A stretch of DNA of 64,000 nucleotides, taken from contig NZ_LMCQ01000024.1 of NCBI RefSeq assembly GCF_001424835.1, forward strand, positions 359,688-423,687, in the 5' to 3' direction. This DNA comes from Variovorax sp. Root318D1. Lineage in GTDB: Bacteria > Pseudomonadota > Gammaproteobacteria > Burkholderiales > Burkholderiaceae_C. The position numbers were made by a program, and so were the translations under genes. The notes below the pieces were generated by a model. The model saw nothing but the letters and a program-made list of their open reading frames with translations, searched no databases and was not told the DNA's origin. Positions 16,156 to 25,741 of the stretch are shown here, piece after piece; position 1 is the first letter of the stretch; each line of letters opens with the position of its first letter.

Positions 16156-18039
16156 ATGAACCGTTATCCGGTCTGGAAGTACGCGATCCTCGTGATCGTG
16201 CTGCTTGTGGGGTTGATCTATTCCCTGCCCAATTTCTTCGGCGAAGCACCGGCGGTGCAGGTGTCCGCGGCCAAGTCGACCGTCAAGGTCGACGCGGCCA
16301 CGCAGGCGCGGGTCGAGGAGGCGCTGAAAACAGCGGGTGTCGTGCCCGACCGGTTCACGCTCGAGGGTGGCTCGCTGCGCGCGCGCTTCGCCACCGCCGA
16401 CGAGCAGATCAAAGCGCGCGATGCGGTGCAGCGCGCGCTGGTGCCCGATCCGGCAGATCCTTCCTACGTGGTGGCGCTCAACCTGGTTTCGCGTTCGCCG
16501 GCCTGGCTCACGGCGCTGCACGCGTTCCCGATGTACCTCGGCCTCGACCTGCGCGGCGGTGTCGACTTCCTGCTGCAGGTCGACATGAAGGGCGCCATCG
16601 ACAAGAAGGCCGAGTCCTTCGCGGGCGACCTGCGAACGACCTTCCGCGACAAGAGCATCCGCGGCACTTCGGTGAACCGCAACGGCCAGACGATCGAGGT
16701 TTCGTTCCGCGACGCGGCCGCGCTGCAAACTGCCAAGCAGCTGATCCAGGACCAGTTCCAGGATCTCACGACCACCGACACCCAGGACGGCAACGTCTGG
16801 CGCCTCACGGCCACCATCAAGCCTGAAGCCGCGCGCCGGCTGCAGGATGCGGCCCTGAAGCAGAACATCACCACCCTGCACAACCGCATCAACGAACTCG
16901 GCGTGGCCGAGCCGGTGATCCAGCAGCAGGGCCTCGACCGCATCGTGGTGCAGCTTCCCGGCGTGCAGGACACGGCCAAGGCCAAGGACATCCTGGGGCG
17001 CACCGCCACGCTCGAAATGCGCCTGGTCGATGAAAGCCCCGAAGGCCGCGCGGCCGAACTGAGCGGCGGCCCGGTGCCCTTCGGCTCCGAGAAATTCTTC
17101 GAACGCGACGGCCGTCCGGTGATCGTGAAGAAGCAGGTGCTCGTCACCGGCGAAAACCTCACCGACGCGCAGCCCGGCTTCGACCAGCAGACCAACCAGC
17201 CCAAGGTCGACCTGACCATGGACGCCAAGGGCGGCCGCATCATGCGCGACGTGAGCCGCGAGAACTTCAAGAAGCGCATGGCCATGCTGATCTTCGAGAA
17301 GGGCAAGGGCGAAGTGCTCACGGCCCCGTCGATCAACGGGGAGCTCGGCAACCGCTTCCAGATTTCGGGCTCGATGAACGTGGTCGAGGCCAATGACCTC
17401 GCGCTGCTGCTGCGCGCCGGCTCGCTGGCCGCGCCGATGGAAATCATCCAGGAACGCACCATCGGCCCGAGCTTGGGCGCCGACAACATCGAGAAGGGCT
17501 TCAAGAGCGTGATGTATGGCTTCTTGGCCATCATGGTGTTTATGTGCGCCTACTACGCACTGTTCGGCCTGTTCTCGTCGATTGCGCTGGCCGTCAACCT
17601 GATGCTGCTGGTGGCCATTCTCTCGATGCTGCAGGCTACGCTCACGCTGCCCGGCATCGCGGCCATGGCGCTGGCCATCGGCGTGGCCATCGACTCCAAC
17701 GTGCTCATCAACGAGCGCGTGCGCGAAGAACTGCGCAACGGCGCTTCGCCGCAGGCGGCCATCCATGCCGGCTACGACCGCGCCTGGGGCACCATTCTGG
17801 ATTCCAACGTGACCACGCTGATCGCCGGCATTGCCTTGCTGGCCTTCGGCTCCGGGCCGATTCGCGGCTTTGCGGTGGTGCACTGCATCGGTATCGTCAC
17901 CTCGATGTTCTCCGCCGTGTTCTTCTCGCGCGGCCTCGTCAACTTCTGGTACGGCCAGAAGAAAAAGCTCAAGACGGTGTCGATCGGCACTGTGTGGCGG
18001 CCCAAGACCGACGGCAACGCCGTGGCCGAAGGCAAGTAA
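16156..18039 (+). CDS. secD: Protein translocase subunit SecD
   Basis: A 627-residue inner-membrane protein that, with SecF, uses the proton gradient to complete protein export through SecYEG. An N-terminal helix (about 8-25) is followed by the large periplasmic P1 region; GLDLRGGVDFLLQVD near residue 130 is the SecD signature. Five more helices fill the C-terminal 170 residues, including the conserved AIDSNVLINERVREELRNG segment. ATG 16156 follows yajC by 84 bases; secF starts 18 bases after the stop. Confidence 0.96.
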   Translation: MNRYPVWKYAILVIVLLVGLIYSLPNFFGEAPAVQVSAAKSTVKVDAATQARVEEALKTAGVVPDRFTLEGGSLRARFATADEQIKARDAVQRALVPDPADPSYVVALNLVSRSPAWLTALHAFPMYLGLDLRGGVDFLLQVDMKGAIDKKAESFAGDLRTTFRDKSIRGTSVNRNGQTIEVSFRDAAALQTAKQLIQDQFQDLTTTDTQDGNVWRLTATIKPEAARRLQDAALKQNITTLHNRINELGVAEPVIQQQGLDRIVVQLPGVQDTAKAKDILGRTATLEMRLVDESPEGRAAELSGGPVPFGSEKFFERDGRPVIVKKQVLVTGENLTDAQPGFDQQTNQPKVDLTMDAKGGRIMRDVSRENFKKRMAMLIFEKGKGEVLTAPSINGELGNRFQISGSMNVVEANDLALLLRAGSLAAPMEIIQERTIGPSLGADNIEKGFKSVMYGFLAIMVFMCAYYALFGLFSSIALAVNLMLLVAILSMLQATLTLPGIAAMALAIGVAIDSNVLINERVREELRNGASPQAAIHAGYDRAWGTILDSNVTTLIAGIALLAFGSGPIRGFAVVHCIGIVTSMFSAVFFSRGLVNFWYGQKKKLKTVSIGTVWRPKTDGNAVAEGK

Positions 18040-18057
18040 AGGTCAAGGACAAGCGCC

Positions 18058-19011
18058 ATGGAATTCTTCCGCATCCACAAGACCATCCCGTTCATGCGCC
18101 ACGCGTTGGTGCTGAACATCATCTCCTTCGTCACCTTCGCGCTGGCGGTGTTCTTCCTGCTGCACCGCGGTCTGCACCTGTCGGTGGAGTTCACGGGCGG
18201 CACCGTGATGGAAGTGGCCTACCAGCAGTCCGCAGACATCGGCAAGGTGCGCGAGGCCATCGGCAAGCTCGGCTATCCGGACGTGCAGGTGCAGAGCTAC
18301 GGCACCTCGCGCGACGTGCAGATCCGCCTGCCTGCGCAAAAGGGCATGAACTCCGACCAGCAGAGCGCGCAGGTGATGCAGGCTCTCAAGGCGGTCGACC
18401 CGTCGGCCACGCAGCGCGGCATCGAGGTCGTCGGCCCGCAGGTGGGCGACGAGCTCACCACCAACGGCCTCAAGGCGCTGGGCATGGTGGTGGTGGGCAT
18501 CATGATCTACCTGGCGTTCCGCTTCGAATGGAAGTTCGCCGTGGCCACCGTGCTGGCCAACCTGCACGACGTGGTGATCATCCTGGGGTTCTTTGCGTTC
18601 TTCCAGTGGGAGTTCTCGCTCGCGGTGCTGGCGGCGGTGCTGGCGGTGCTGGGTTACTCGGTCAACGAGTCGGTCGTGATCTTCGACCGCGTGCGCGAGA
18701 ATTTCCGCCGCTACCGCAAGATGAACACGGTCGAGATCATCGACAACGCGATCACCTCGACCATCAGCCGGACCATCATCACGCACGGCTCGACGCAGCT
18801 GGTGGTGCTCTCGATGTTCTTCTTTGGCGGCCCGACGCTGCACTACTTCGCGCTGGCGCTGACCATCGGCATCCTGTTCGGCATCTATTCGTCGGCCTTT
18901 GTCGCGGCAGCCATTGCCATGTGGCTCGGCGTCAAGCGCGAGGATCTCGTCAAGGGCCCGGTCAAGCGCGACGGCGGTCCGGACGATCCGAACGCCGGCG
19001 CGGTGGTCTGA
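18058..19011 (+). CDS. secF: Protein translocase subunit SecF
   Basis: A 317-residue partner of SecD. Features are an N-terminal helix, a small periplasmic domain starting SVEFTGGTVMEV, and five C-terminal helices containing GYSVNESVVIFDRVRENFR, the SecF counterpart of the proton-path helix. Length fits the family. It is co-transcribed with secD. The next gene starts 142 bases downstream without an evident terminator, so read-through into it is possible. Confidence 0.96.
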   Translation: MEFFRIHKTIPFMRHALVLNIISFVTFALAVFFLLHRGLHLSVEFTGGTVMEVAYQQSADIGKVREAIGKLGYPDVQVQSYGTSRDVQIRLPAQKGMNSDQQSAQVMQALKAVDPSATQRGIEVVGPQVGDELTTNGLKALGMVVVGIMIYLAFRFEWKFAVATVLANLHDVVIILGFFAFFQWEFSLAVLAAVLAVLGYSVNESVVIFDRVRENFRRYRKMNTVEIIDNAITSTISRTIITHGSTQLVVLSMFFFGGPTLHYFALALTIGILFGIYSSAFVAAAIAMWLGVKREDLVKGPVKRDGGPDDPNAGAVV

Positions 19012-19153
19012 CCCCCACCGAATTCGAGAGAAACGCGCCGCGCGATCCAGCGAAAATGCCGCAGGTGATGCACACTTGTGCGGTTGCGTTTCCCGAAGCA
19101 AGCTCCCGGTTGTCGCCAACCCACAGAGCCCCACTGGTCTTCCCGATCCTTCA

Positions 19154-21568
19154 ATGAGCATTGCGCGGTCCGCCTCTTCCCTGCAGCTCGCACGCGAAAC
19201 GCGCGAGCGCTTCGTTCTGGCGACCGGGGGCGTGTTCGCCCCGGTGGCGCAAGCCATCAGGGACCGCCTGACGCAACAGGCTTCGGAAATGGGCAATGCG
19301 CGTTCCATGCAGGAGAGCCGCGATGACTTCGTGGCCTTCCAGGCCCAGGCCTCCCACTGGGTGGCGCTTGCACAATCGGGCTGGCGCAAGTCGGCCGGTG
19401 CTGCCGGCGCGGCGCACGGTGTGTCGTCGAACGCGAAGCTGCGGCTCGAGCTCATCGACGACGACGCGATGGAGAGCAGTATTCTTGCATCGCGCCTGGC
19501 GCAGGTGATCCACGACAAGGCCAGCTTCGAACTCAGCGACCTTCGGCTGCGCATCCAGCACCTGGAAGGCTCCAGCGAACTCGACGCCAACGACGTGCTC
19601 CGGCCCGAATCGCTGGCCAAGCTGCTGGTCGACCAGTGGCTGGCCGCCGGCTTGAGCCGTACGCTGTGGGCGCGGGTGCAGGACACCGTGCAGCAGCAGC
19701 TCGTCGGCGTGGTCGTCAAGGCCTACGAAGACGCCAACGCGTTCCTGATTTCGCAGGGTGTGATGCCCGAGATCGATCTCAAGAGCTTTGTCCGGCGCAC
19801 GGGCGCTTCCGGCAGCGGTGCGGGTGGCGGCGGGCCTTCGACGGTGCCCGGGTCTCCGTACGCCGCCGCTGCGCCGCAGGCTGCGGGCGCGCCCCAGGCC
19901 GCTGGCGCCGTGCACCGGCAAGGCTTCGATGCGCCGTCGCAGCCGCGAGGGTTCGCGCCTTCGGTACCGGCGATGACCACCGGCGGTTCGCCCTTGATGC
20001 TCGCCCGCCAGCGCGCGCAGACGGCGCTCCTGAGCCTCAAACGCTTCGTGGCCGCCCGCATCGGCGCAGACGTGTCCAACGCCTCCTCCTCCCCGACGAC
20101 AACCGGAATGGATGGACGCGAGCCAGGTGCCGGACCGGGCATCGCCGGCGGGGCTTCTTCGCGCGCTGCCTCCAAGACCTTTGCGGGACTCATTGCCGAA
20201 GCCGAAGCCGCCTACAGGATGGCCGCCACGCAGTACATGGATGGTTCCGGGGAGCAGCAGGCCACCGTCATCCAGCAGGCTTCGGTCGACCTGCGGCGGC
20301 GCAGCGCGGAACTCAAGAAAAGGGCGCCGACCACTGCCGACAAGGCCACGGTCGAGATCGTGGCGCTCATGTTCCAGGCCATCCTCGCGGAAGAGCGCAT
20401 TCCTTTCTCGGCGCGTGTCTGGTTTGCGCGGCTGCAAATGCCCGTGCTGCGCGTGGCCATTGCCGAACCCGAATTCTTCGGCACGCTGCAGCACCCGGCA
20501 CGCATGCTGATCGACCGCATGGGCTCCTGCGTGATGGGCTTCGATGCGGCCGCCATCTCGGGCAGTGCGCTCGAGGGCGAGATCCGGCGCGTGGTGCAGG
20601 TGATCGAACAGTACCCGGAGACCGGCCAGCGCGTTTTCAAGCTGGTGTTCGACGAGTTCGTCGCATTCCTGAGCCGCTATCTCACGCAGAGCGACGCCAC
20701 CCAGCGCGTCATGAGCGTGGCGCAGCAGGTCGAGCAGAAGGAAACGATGGCGATCCAGTACACCATCGAGCTGCGCAAGATGCTCAACGACATGCCGGTG
20801 CGCGAAGAGATCCGCGAGTTCCTCTTCAAGGTCTGGGCCGAGGTGCTGGCAATTGCCGCGTTGCGCTATGGCGCACAGGGCGAGCAGACGGTGATGCTCA
20901 AGCGCGTGGCCTCCGAACTGGTGTGGGCCGCAAGCGCCAAGCCCAACCGCGCCGACCGCGCCCGCGTGATCCAGGACCTGCCGCAGCTGCTGCAGCGCCT
21001 GCGCCTGGGCATGACCTTGCTCGGCATCATCGACGAGCCGCAAGAAGTGCACATCAAGACCATCGGTGCGACCCTGTCCGATGCCTTCCTCTCCAAAACC
21101 GAAGCCATTCCCGCGGCCAAGATCGAGGCCATGGCCGAGCGCCTGGCGCACCTGGAAGATTTCGTCAGCGACGACGGCGGCGCCTCCAGCCTGCCGCTCG
21201 ACGCGAACAGCATCGAATTGCTGCTGGGCATGGATGCGGCTTCGATCGAGGTGGTGGCCGACATCGCGGGCGGCGCCCCGGCCGAAGACATGCTGGCGTG
21301 GGCCCACGAACTCGAGGTGGGCAACTGGTTCATGCTCGATCACAACGACCGCGTGAGCCAGGTGCAATTCGTTTGGCGCAGCGACCGCAAGCAACTGCAC
21401 CTGTTTGCAACGGCCGACGGCCGCAGCTTCCTGATTCAGGTCGGCCGGCTGGCCAACTACCTGCAGGCCGGGCTGCTGGTGCCCGCCGAGGAAGAAACCC
21501 TCACGGTGCGCGCTACGCGCGAGGCGCTGGCCAAGCTGGATGCCAATCCAGAACGGCTGTTGAACTAG
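19154..21568 (+). CDS. DUF1631 family protein
   Basis: An 804-residue cytoplasmic protein of the DUF1631 family, found in beta- and gammaproteobacteria; molecular function not established. ATG 19154 (MSIARSASSLQL) was chosen because the open frame upstream is antisense-like and overlaps secF. A flexible Gly/Ala/Pro-rich linker at about residues 215-275 separates an N-terminal helical domain from the larger C-terminal region (about 350-800), which is helical and soluble with no membrane segment. It converges with smg, the two stops lying four bases apart. Confidence 0.85.
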   Translation: MSIARSASSLQLARETRERFVLATGGVFAPVAQAIRDRLTQQASEMGNARSMQESRDDFVAFQAQASHWVALAQSGWRKSAGAAGAAHGVSSNAKLRLELIDDDAMESSILASRLAQVIHDKASFELSDLRLRIQHLEGSSELDANDVLRPESLAKLLVDQWLAAGLSRTLWARVQDTVQQQLVGVVVKAYEDANAFLISQGVMPEIDLKSFVRRTGASGSGAGGGGPSTVPGSPYAAAAPQAAGAPQAAGAVHRQGFDAPSQPRGFAPSVPAMTTGGSPLMLARQRAQTALLSLKRFVAARIGADVSNASSSPTTTGMDGREPGAGPGIAGGASSRAASKTFAGLIAEAEAAYRMAATQYMDGSGEQQATVIQQASVDLRRRSAELKKRAPTTADKATVEIVALMFQAILAEERIPFSARVWFARLQMPVLRVAIAEPEFFGTLQHPARMLIDRMGSCVMGFDAAAISGSALEGEIRRVVQVIEQYPETGQRVFKLVFDEFVAFLSRYLTQSDATQRVMSVAQQVEQKETMAIQYTIELRKMLNDMPVREEIREFLFKVWAEVLAIAALRYGAQGEQTVMLKRVASELVWAASAKPNRADRARVIQDLPQLLQRLRLGMTLLGIIDEPQEVHIKTIGATLSDAFLSKTEAIPAAKIEAMAERLAHLEDFVSDDGGASSLPLDANSIELLLGMDAASIEVVADIAGGAPAEDMLAWAHELEVGNWFMLDHNDRVSQVQFVWRSDRKQLHLFATADGRSFLIQVGRLANYLQAGLLVPAEEETLTVRATREALAKLDANPERLLN

Positions 21569-21582
21569 CGCTTAGTGCGCTA
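21566..21582. terminator. Stem-loop across the convergent DUF1631/smg stops
   Basis: TAGCGC and GCGCTA pair perfectly around TTAGT. The element spans the stop codons of both convergent genes, which leave only three bases between them. There is no T-run, so it is at best a weak bidirectional terminator. Confidence 0.4.
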
Positions 21583-22090
21583 CGCGGCCTTCGCGGCTTT
21601 CGCAGAGCTCGTCGAGCACCAGCGCGTCAGGCTCGATACCCGTGCTCCAGTGCACCATCAGCACGATGATCTTGAGCTCGTCGAGCGCGACCGGGTCGCC
21701 CGGCGCGGCCATGGCCCGTTCGACGACGATCTCGCGCAAGCCGCAAGACAGCACGTCCGACGACTCGAGAAAGCGGATGAAACCGAGGCAATCGGCGCCC
21801 AGGTGCTCCTGCTCGGCCTGCGAATAGACCCGCATGGCGTTGTCCGACTGCGGCAAGGCGGGCTCCGGTGCGCCGCGCAGCGTGACCGTGGCGACCGCCT
21901 CGTCGATGGCGCTTCGCTCGAATTGCAAGCCCTGCGTTGCAAGGCTCAGGCCGTCGAGCCATTGCAGCGCATCGCGAATTTCTTCTGCCTCGAAACCGTG
22001 CGCGCTGAGCTTGCGGCCCAGTTGTCCGGGTTCAGGGCAGGCATCGCCGCGCCAATAGTTTTCGTAGACAAACACGAGCACTTCGAACAT
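21572..22090 (-). CDS. smg: Smg family protein (DUF494)
   Basis: A 172-residue acidic soluble protein of the Smg/DUF494 family, beginning MFEVLVFVYENYW as members do. The biochemical role is not established. The neighbourhood lysM-dprA-smg is the conserved proteobacterial arrangement; topA, often next, is absent here because the gene converges with the DUF1631 gene. It starts 68 bases downstream of dprA on the same strand and is probably co-transcribed. Confidence 0.93.
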   Translation of the reverse strand: MFEVLVFVYENYWRGDACPEPGQLGRKLSAHGFEAEEIRDALQWLDGLSLATQGLQFERSAIDEAVATVTLRGAPEPALPQSDNAMRVYSQAEQEHLGADCLGFIRFLESSDVLSCGLREIVVERAMAAPGDPVALDELKIIVLMVHWSTGIEPDALVLDELCESREGRVAH

Positions 22091-22158
22091 GAGCCCAATA
22101 TAGCCGAAGCCGGTCGTCCGCCCGCAAGCTTTGCGTGCTGGGCTCGGCAGACCAGGGG

Positions 22159-23322
22159 CTATGCCGCCGCAGCTCTTTGAAACAGACCGCCGGGCAGCCG
22201 CGCGACATGGCCGTCGAGCTCGAGTTCGAGCATCTTGGCCTGCAGCGCCGCGGCGCTCCAGCCGGTGCGCGCGCTCAATGCGTCGAGGCTCACGGGGTCG
22301 AAGCCGAGCGCTTCCAGAAGCGGATTCTCCGGTCCGATGGAGGAAGCCGGATCTTTCGTGTCCGCGTTCTCGAACAAACCCGGCGCGGCGCCGCCGGCCG
22401 CGCGCAGCGCCGGCAATTCTTCGAGGATGTCGTTCACCGATTCGACCAGCTTCGCACCCTGGCGGATCAGCGCATGGCAGCCGCGCGATTGCGGCGAGTG
22501 GATCGATCCTGGAATGGCGAACACTTCCTTGCCTTGCTCCGAGGTGAGCCGGGCGGTGATCAGCGAGCCCGATTGCAGCGCGGCCTCGACCACCAGCGTG
22601 CCGCGGGCCAGGCCGGCGATCAGGCGGTTGCGCTTCGGAAAATTTTGCGTGAGCGGGGGCGTGCCGAGCGGCAGCTCGCTCACGATCAACCCGTTCGCCA
22701 TGATGCGATGCGCCAGGTCGCGGTGCCGGGCGGGATAGACGCGGTCGAGGCCGGTTCCCACCACGGCCACCGTGGCAAGCCGCGGCGCGTCTCCGGCGGC
22801 ATCGAGCGCGCCCTGGTGTGCGGCCCCGTCGACGCCTAGCGCCAGCCCGGACACCACGGGCAAGCCGGCTTCGCCCAGTGCCCGCCCAAAGGCGCGGGCG
22901 TTCGCCGCGCCCTGCGGTGTGGGGTTGCGGCTGCCCACCACTGCAATGCTGTTGTCGAGCTGCGTCAGGTCGAAGGCCGCGGCGCCGAGCACATAGAGCA
23001 TGAGCGGCGGGTCGGCCATTTCGAGCAGCGACGCGGGGTAGCCCGCATCGCCCAGCGTCACCAGGCGGCGCGTCGTGGCGCCGTCATCGGCGGTAGGCTG
23101 CAGCCATTGCCAGGTCTGGTCGATCTGGGCCTGGAGGCCGTGCGGCGCCTGCTGCAAGGCATCGGCTTGTGCCGCCGACACGACTTGCCGGAGCGCGGCG
23201 CTGGTCTCCGCAAAAATTTTCTCGGGCAGGCCGAAGGCCGCCAACAGCCGGCGCGCGGCCCCGTCGCCGATGCCCGGCGTCAGTGAAAGCCGCAGCCAGC
23301 CTGCGAGTTCTGCGCGTTCCAA
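22159..23322 (-). CDS. dprA: DNA-processing protein DprA
   Basis: A 387-residue protein that loads RecA on incoming single-stranded DNA during natural transformation. An N-terminal helical SAM-like region (1-70) precedes the Rossmann-like domain with VVGSRNPTPQG, the GLALGVDGAAHQ loop and NFPKRNRLIAGL, all diagnostic. The last 60 residues form a winged-helix (DML1-like) domain. The only plausible start is TTG 23322, 19 bases after the lysM stop: no in-frame ATG occurs nearby and no clear ribosome binding site is seen, suggesting weak or coupled translation. Confidence 0.95.
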   Translation of the reverse strand: MERAELAGWLRLSLTPGIGDGAARRLLAAFGLPEKIFAETSAALRQVVSAAQADALQQAPHGLQAQIDQTWQWLQPTADDGATTRRLVTLGDAGYPASLLEMADPPLMLYVLGAAAFDLTQLDNSIAVVGSRNPTPQGAANARAFGRALGEAGLPVVSGLALGVDGAAHQGALDAAGDAPRLATVAVVGTGLDRVYPARHRDLAHRIMANGLIVSELPLGTPPLTQNFPKRNRLIAGLARGTLVVEAALQSGSLITARLTSEQGKEVFAIPGSIHSPQSRGCHALIRQGAKLVESVNDILEELPALRAAGGAAPGLFENADTKDPASSIGPENPLLEALGFDPVSLDALSARTGWSAAALQAKMLELELDGHVARLPGGLFQRAAAA

Positions 23323-23341
23323 ATGAATGAAAGCGAAAAGT

Positions 23342-24556
23342 TCAGGGGTTGACGAGGAAGTCGCCGGCGCGCGGGGTGTCGGTGATTTCGAGCACCAGCG
23401 CGTACGACACCTTTTCGAACGGCCGGAACACCATCAGGAGGCCGATGCGCTCGTTCGGGAGCTTGATCGTTTCCTTGCGCTCGCCGGTCCGGTCGAGAAT
23501 GGTTTCGCCGTTCTTCAGAATGGCCAGCACATGGCCGCTGTCGACGCCATCGCGGGTGCCCTTGTTGATGGCCACCACCTGGTTCTGGGCCGCGAACTGC
23601 ACCGCGTTGCCGTAGACCGAGATGATTCGGCCTTCGACTTGCGTGGAGGGCGCGCGCGGCACGTAGCTCAGGAGCTGGCGCGGCGGCTCTGGCAGCAGGC
23701 GGTCGCCGGCGCGGATCTCCTCGCGCGCCGCGATGATGTCGATGCTGGCCGGCACCACGGTGATGACGTCCTTGTCCTTCTGGGTCTCGACCGTGGTCGA
23801 TTCACCGCGCTTGAGCTGCGCCTTGCCGAGGTACTGCGCCTCGTAGCCGAGGATTTCGCCGGTTCCCGGGTCCTTGAGCGGCGTGGCGCTGCGGAACACG
23901 CGGAAGTTCTTCAACGGGCCCGGCGCTTCGAGCAGCGGCGTCTCGGCATTGCCGCGCGCATAGGCACGGTCGCCGCGCGACAGCAGCACGCGGCTGTCGT
24001 TGCCGGCCACGATGCGCGGCGCGCTTTGCAGCGTGTCGGAATCCACCACGATCGGCTCGCTCAGGAAGGGCTCGATGACACTCGGATTGAGCGTGGGCAG
24101 CGCCATGCCGGCCAGCGAATCGAAGCGCGTGCGCGGCGACAGCTTGATGGTCCCGCCGTCGCCGCTGCCCCCCGCGCCACGGCGCATCGTCAGCCGTGCG
24201 CGGCCGCCGGTCTTGTCCAGGTACAGCACCTGGCCTGGGTAGATACGATGCGGATTGGCGATCTCGCTGATGTTCATGCCCCAAAGTTCCGGCCAGCGCC
24301 AGGGGCGCAGCAGGTAGAGGCGCGAAATGGCCCACAGCGTGTCGCCGGGCTTGACCGTGTATTCGTCAGGCGCAGTGGGCGCGAGTTCGCTCAACGGAAC
24401 GCCGTTCTGGGCGGTCTGCTGGGCAGTTGCGCGCTGCTGCGGGGTGACGGGATAGTTTTGCGCCCACGCCGTCGTGCCGCTGCTGATCACTGCAAGGGCT
24501 GCCAACGTGGCGAAAAGGTGCGTGCGCTGGCGGACAGGGGTTCGGAGCTTTTTCAT
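23342..24556 (-). CDS. LysM-domain secreted protein
   Basis: A 404-residue exported protein. Residues 1-32 look like a Sec signal peptide ending in AWAQ. A LysM peptidoglycan-binding domain (YTVKPGDTLWAIS..., about residues 66-113) is followed by a long domain conserved in proteins encoded next to dprA. No catalytic motif is seen. ATG 24556 places the signal peptide correctly; the extension upstream does not. It is first in the leftward lysM-dprA-smg group and divergent from def, with 160 bases between them for two promoters. Confidence 0.88.
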   Translation of the reverse strand: MKKLRTPVRQRTHLFATLAALAVISSGTTAWAQNYPVTPQQRATAQQTAQNGVPLSELAPTAPDEYTVKPGDTLWAISRLYLLRPWRWPELWGMNISEIANPHRIYPGQVLYLDKTGGRARLTMRRGAGGSGDGGTIKLSPRTRFDSLAGMALPTLNPSVIEPFLSEPIVVDSDTLQSAPRIVAGNDSRVLLSRGDRAYARGNAETPLLEAPGPLKNFRVFRSATPLKDPGTGEILGYEAQYLGKAQLKRGESTTVETQKDKDVITVVPASIDIIAAREEIRAGDRLLPEPPRQLLSYVPRAPSTQVEGRIISVYGNAVQFAAQNQVVAINKGTRDGVDSGHVLAILKNGETILDRTGERKETIKLPNERIGLLMVFRPFEKVSYALVLEITDTPRAGDFLVNP

Positions 24557-24716
24557 GTCTGGATGGGTGAGCGCACCAAGTATCGGTGCACATACGAATC
24601 TCACAATTTGCTACGAATTCTGCGCCCGAAGCCCTTGGGAGGGCAACGTTTTCAGGCGATCCCGGCTCATCGCGTCGCGGAATTGGCGAAAATAGCCACA
24701 ACTTTCCCCCTTTTTC

Positions 24717-25238
24717 ATGGCCAAACGAATCATTCTGAGTTACCCGGACAAGCGCCTGCACACGGTGGCCAAGCCGGTGCAGGGCGTGGACGCACGCATC
24801 AAGGCGCTGGTTGCCGACATGCTGGAGACCATGTACGACGCCAGCGGCATCGGACTGGCCGCGACCCAGGTCGACGTGCATGAACGGCTGGTCGTCATAG
24901 ATGTTTCCGAGGAGCGCAACGAGCCGATCGTTCTCATCAACCCCGAGATTATCTGGGCCAGCGACGAAAAAGTGCTGAACGAAGAGGGTTGCCTGTCGGT
25001 GCCCGGCATCTACGACGGCGTCATGCGCTCCACGTCGGTCAAGGTTCAGGCGCTGGACGAGAATGGCGAAATGCGCACCATCGAGGCCGATGGCCTGCTG
25101 GCGGTGTGCGTCCAGCACGAGCTAGACCACCTGCTGGGCAAGGTGTTCGTCGAATACCTGTCGCCGCTCAAGCGCAACCGCATCAAGAGCAAGCTGCTCA
25201 AGCAGCAGCGGGAAGAGGCCAAAGAGGGCCGGGCGTGA
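24717..25238 (+). CDS. def: Peptide deformylase
   Basis: A 173-residue metalloenzyme that removes the formyl group from the N-terminal Met of nascent proteins. The three catalytic motifs are intact: GIGLAATQ (residues 44-51), EGCLSVP with metal ligand Cys92, and QHELDH with His134 and His138 as ligands and Glu135 as the catalytic base. It is encoded with fmt, which makes the formyl-Met-tRNA that this enzyme's substrates come from. The stop overlaps a GTG that could serve the next gene. Confidence 0.97.
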   Translation: MAKRIILSYPDKRLHTVAKPVQGVDARIKALVADMLETMYDASGIGLAATQVDVHERLVVIDVSEERNEPIVLINPEIIWASDEKVLNEEGCLSVPGIYDGVMRSTSVKVQALDENGEMRTIEADGLLAVCVQHELDHLLGKVFVEYLSPLKRNRIKSKLLKQQREEAKEGRA

Positions 25239-25240
25239 CC

Positions 25241-25741
25241 ATGCCGTCCCTGCGGCCCTGGGCTTGCCTGCTTGCCGCGGGTTTCTTCGTCGTCCTGGCC
25301 AGCTGCGCCAGCGAACCGACGCGCATCGTTCCCGGGACCACCGCCGCCGAAACTCTGCAACGCCTCGGCGCGCCCACGGGCCGCTATCCGCTCAACGGCG
25401 GCGGGGAGCGGCTCCAGTATTCGCGCATGCCGGCGGGTTTCGAAGTCACCGACATCGACGTCGACGCTTCGGGCAAGGTGGTTTCCGTCACCCAGGTGCT
25501 CAACGAGGCACGCTTCGGCCACGACATCAAGGTCGACCAATGGCGCCAGAACGACGTGCTCGCCTTCTATGGCCGGCCTTATGAAACCAGCCGCGTCAGC
25601 TCCTTCGACGGCACCGTCTGGACCTGGCGCTACAAGGCAGTGAACGAGCGCCGCATGCTCTATATCTACATCGATCCGACGGGCGTGGTTCGCCGCTATC
25701 ACACGGGGGACGATCTCGAACTCGATCGGATCCGCGATTGA
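25241..25741 (+). CDS. BamE/SmpA-like lipoprotein
   Basis: A 166-residue predicted lipoprotein: hydrophobic N-terminus and lipobox LASC with Cys near residue 22. The mature part contains two similar segments (PGTTAAETLQRLGAPT and a second copy around NDVLAFYGRPYETS), each resembling the helix-turn-strand repeat of BamE/SmpA proteins; function unassigned. ATG 25241 was chosen; GTG 25235, overlapping the def stop, is an alternative. Lying inside the def-fmt operon, it overlaps fmt by four bases and is therefore co-translated. Confidence 0.8.
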   Translation: MPSLRPWACLLAAGFFVVLASCASEPTRIVPGTTAAETLQRLGAPTGRYPLNGGGERLQYSRMPAGFEVTDIDVDASGKVVSVTQVLNEARFGHDIKVDQWRQNDVLAFYGRPYETSRVSSFDGTVWTWRYKAVNERRMLYIYIDPTGVVRRYHTGDDLELDRIRD

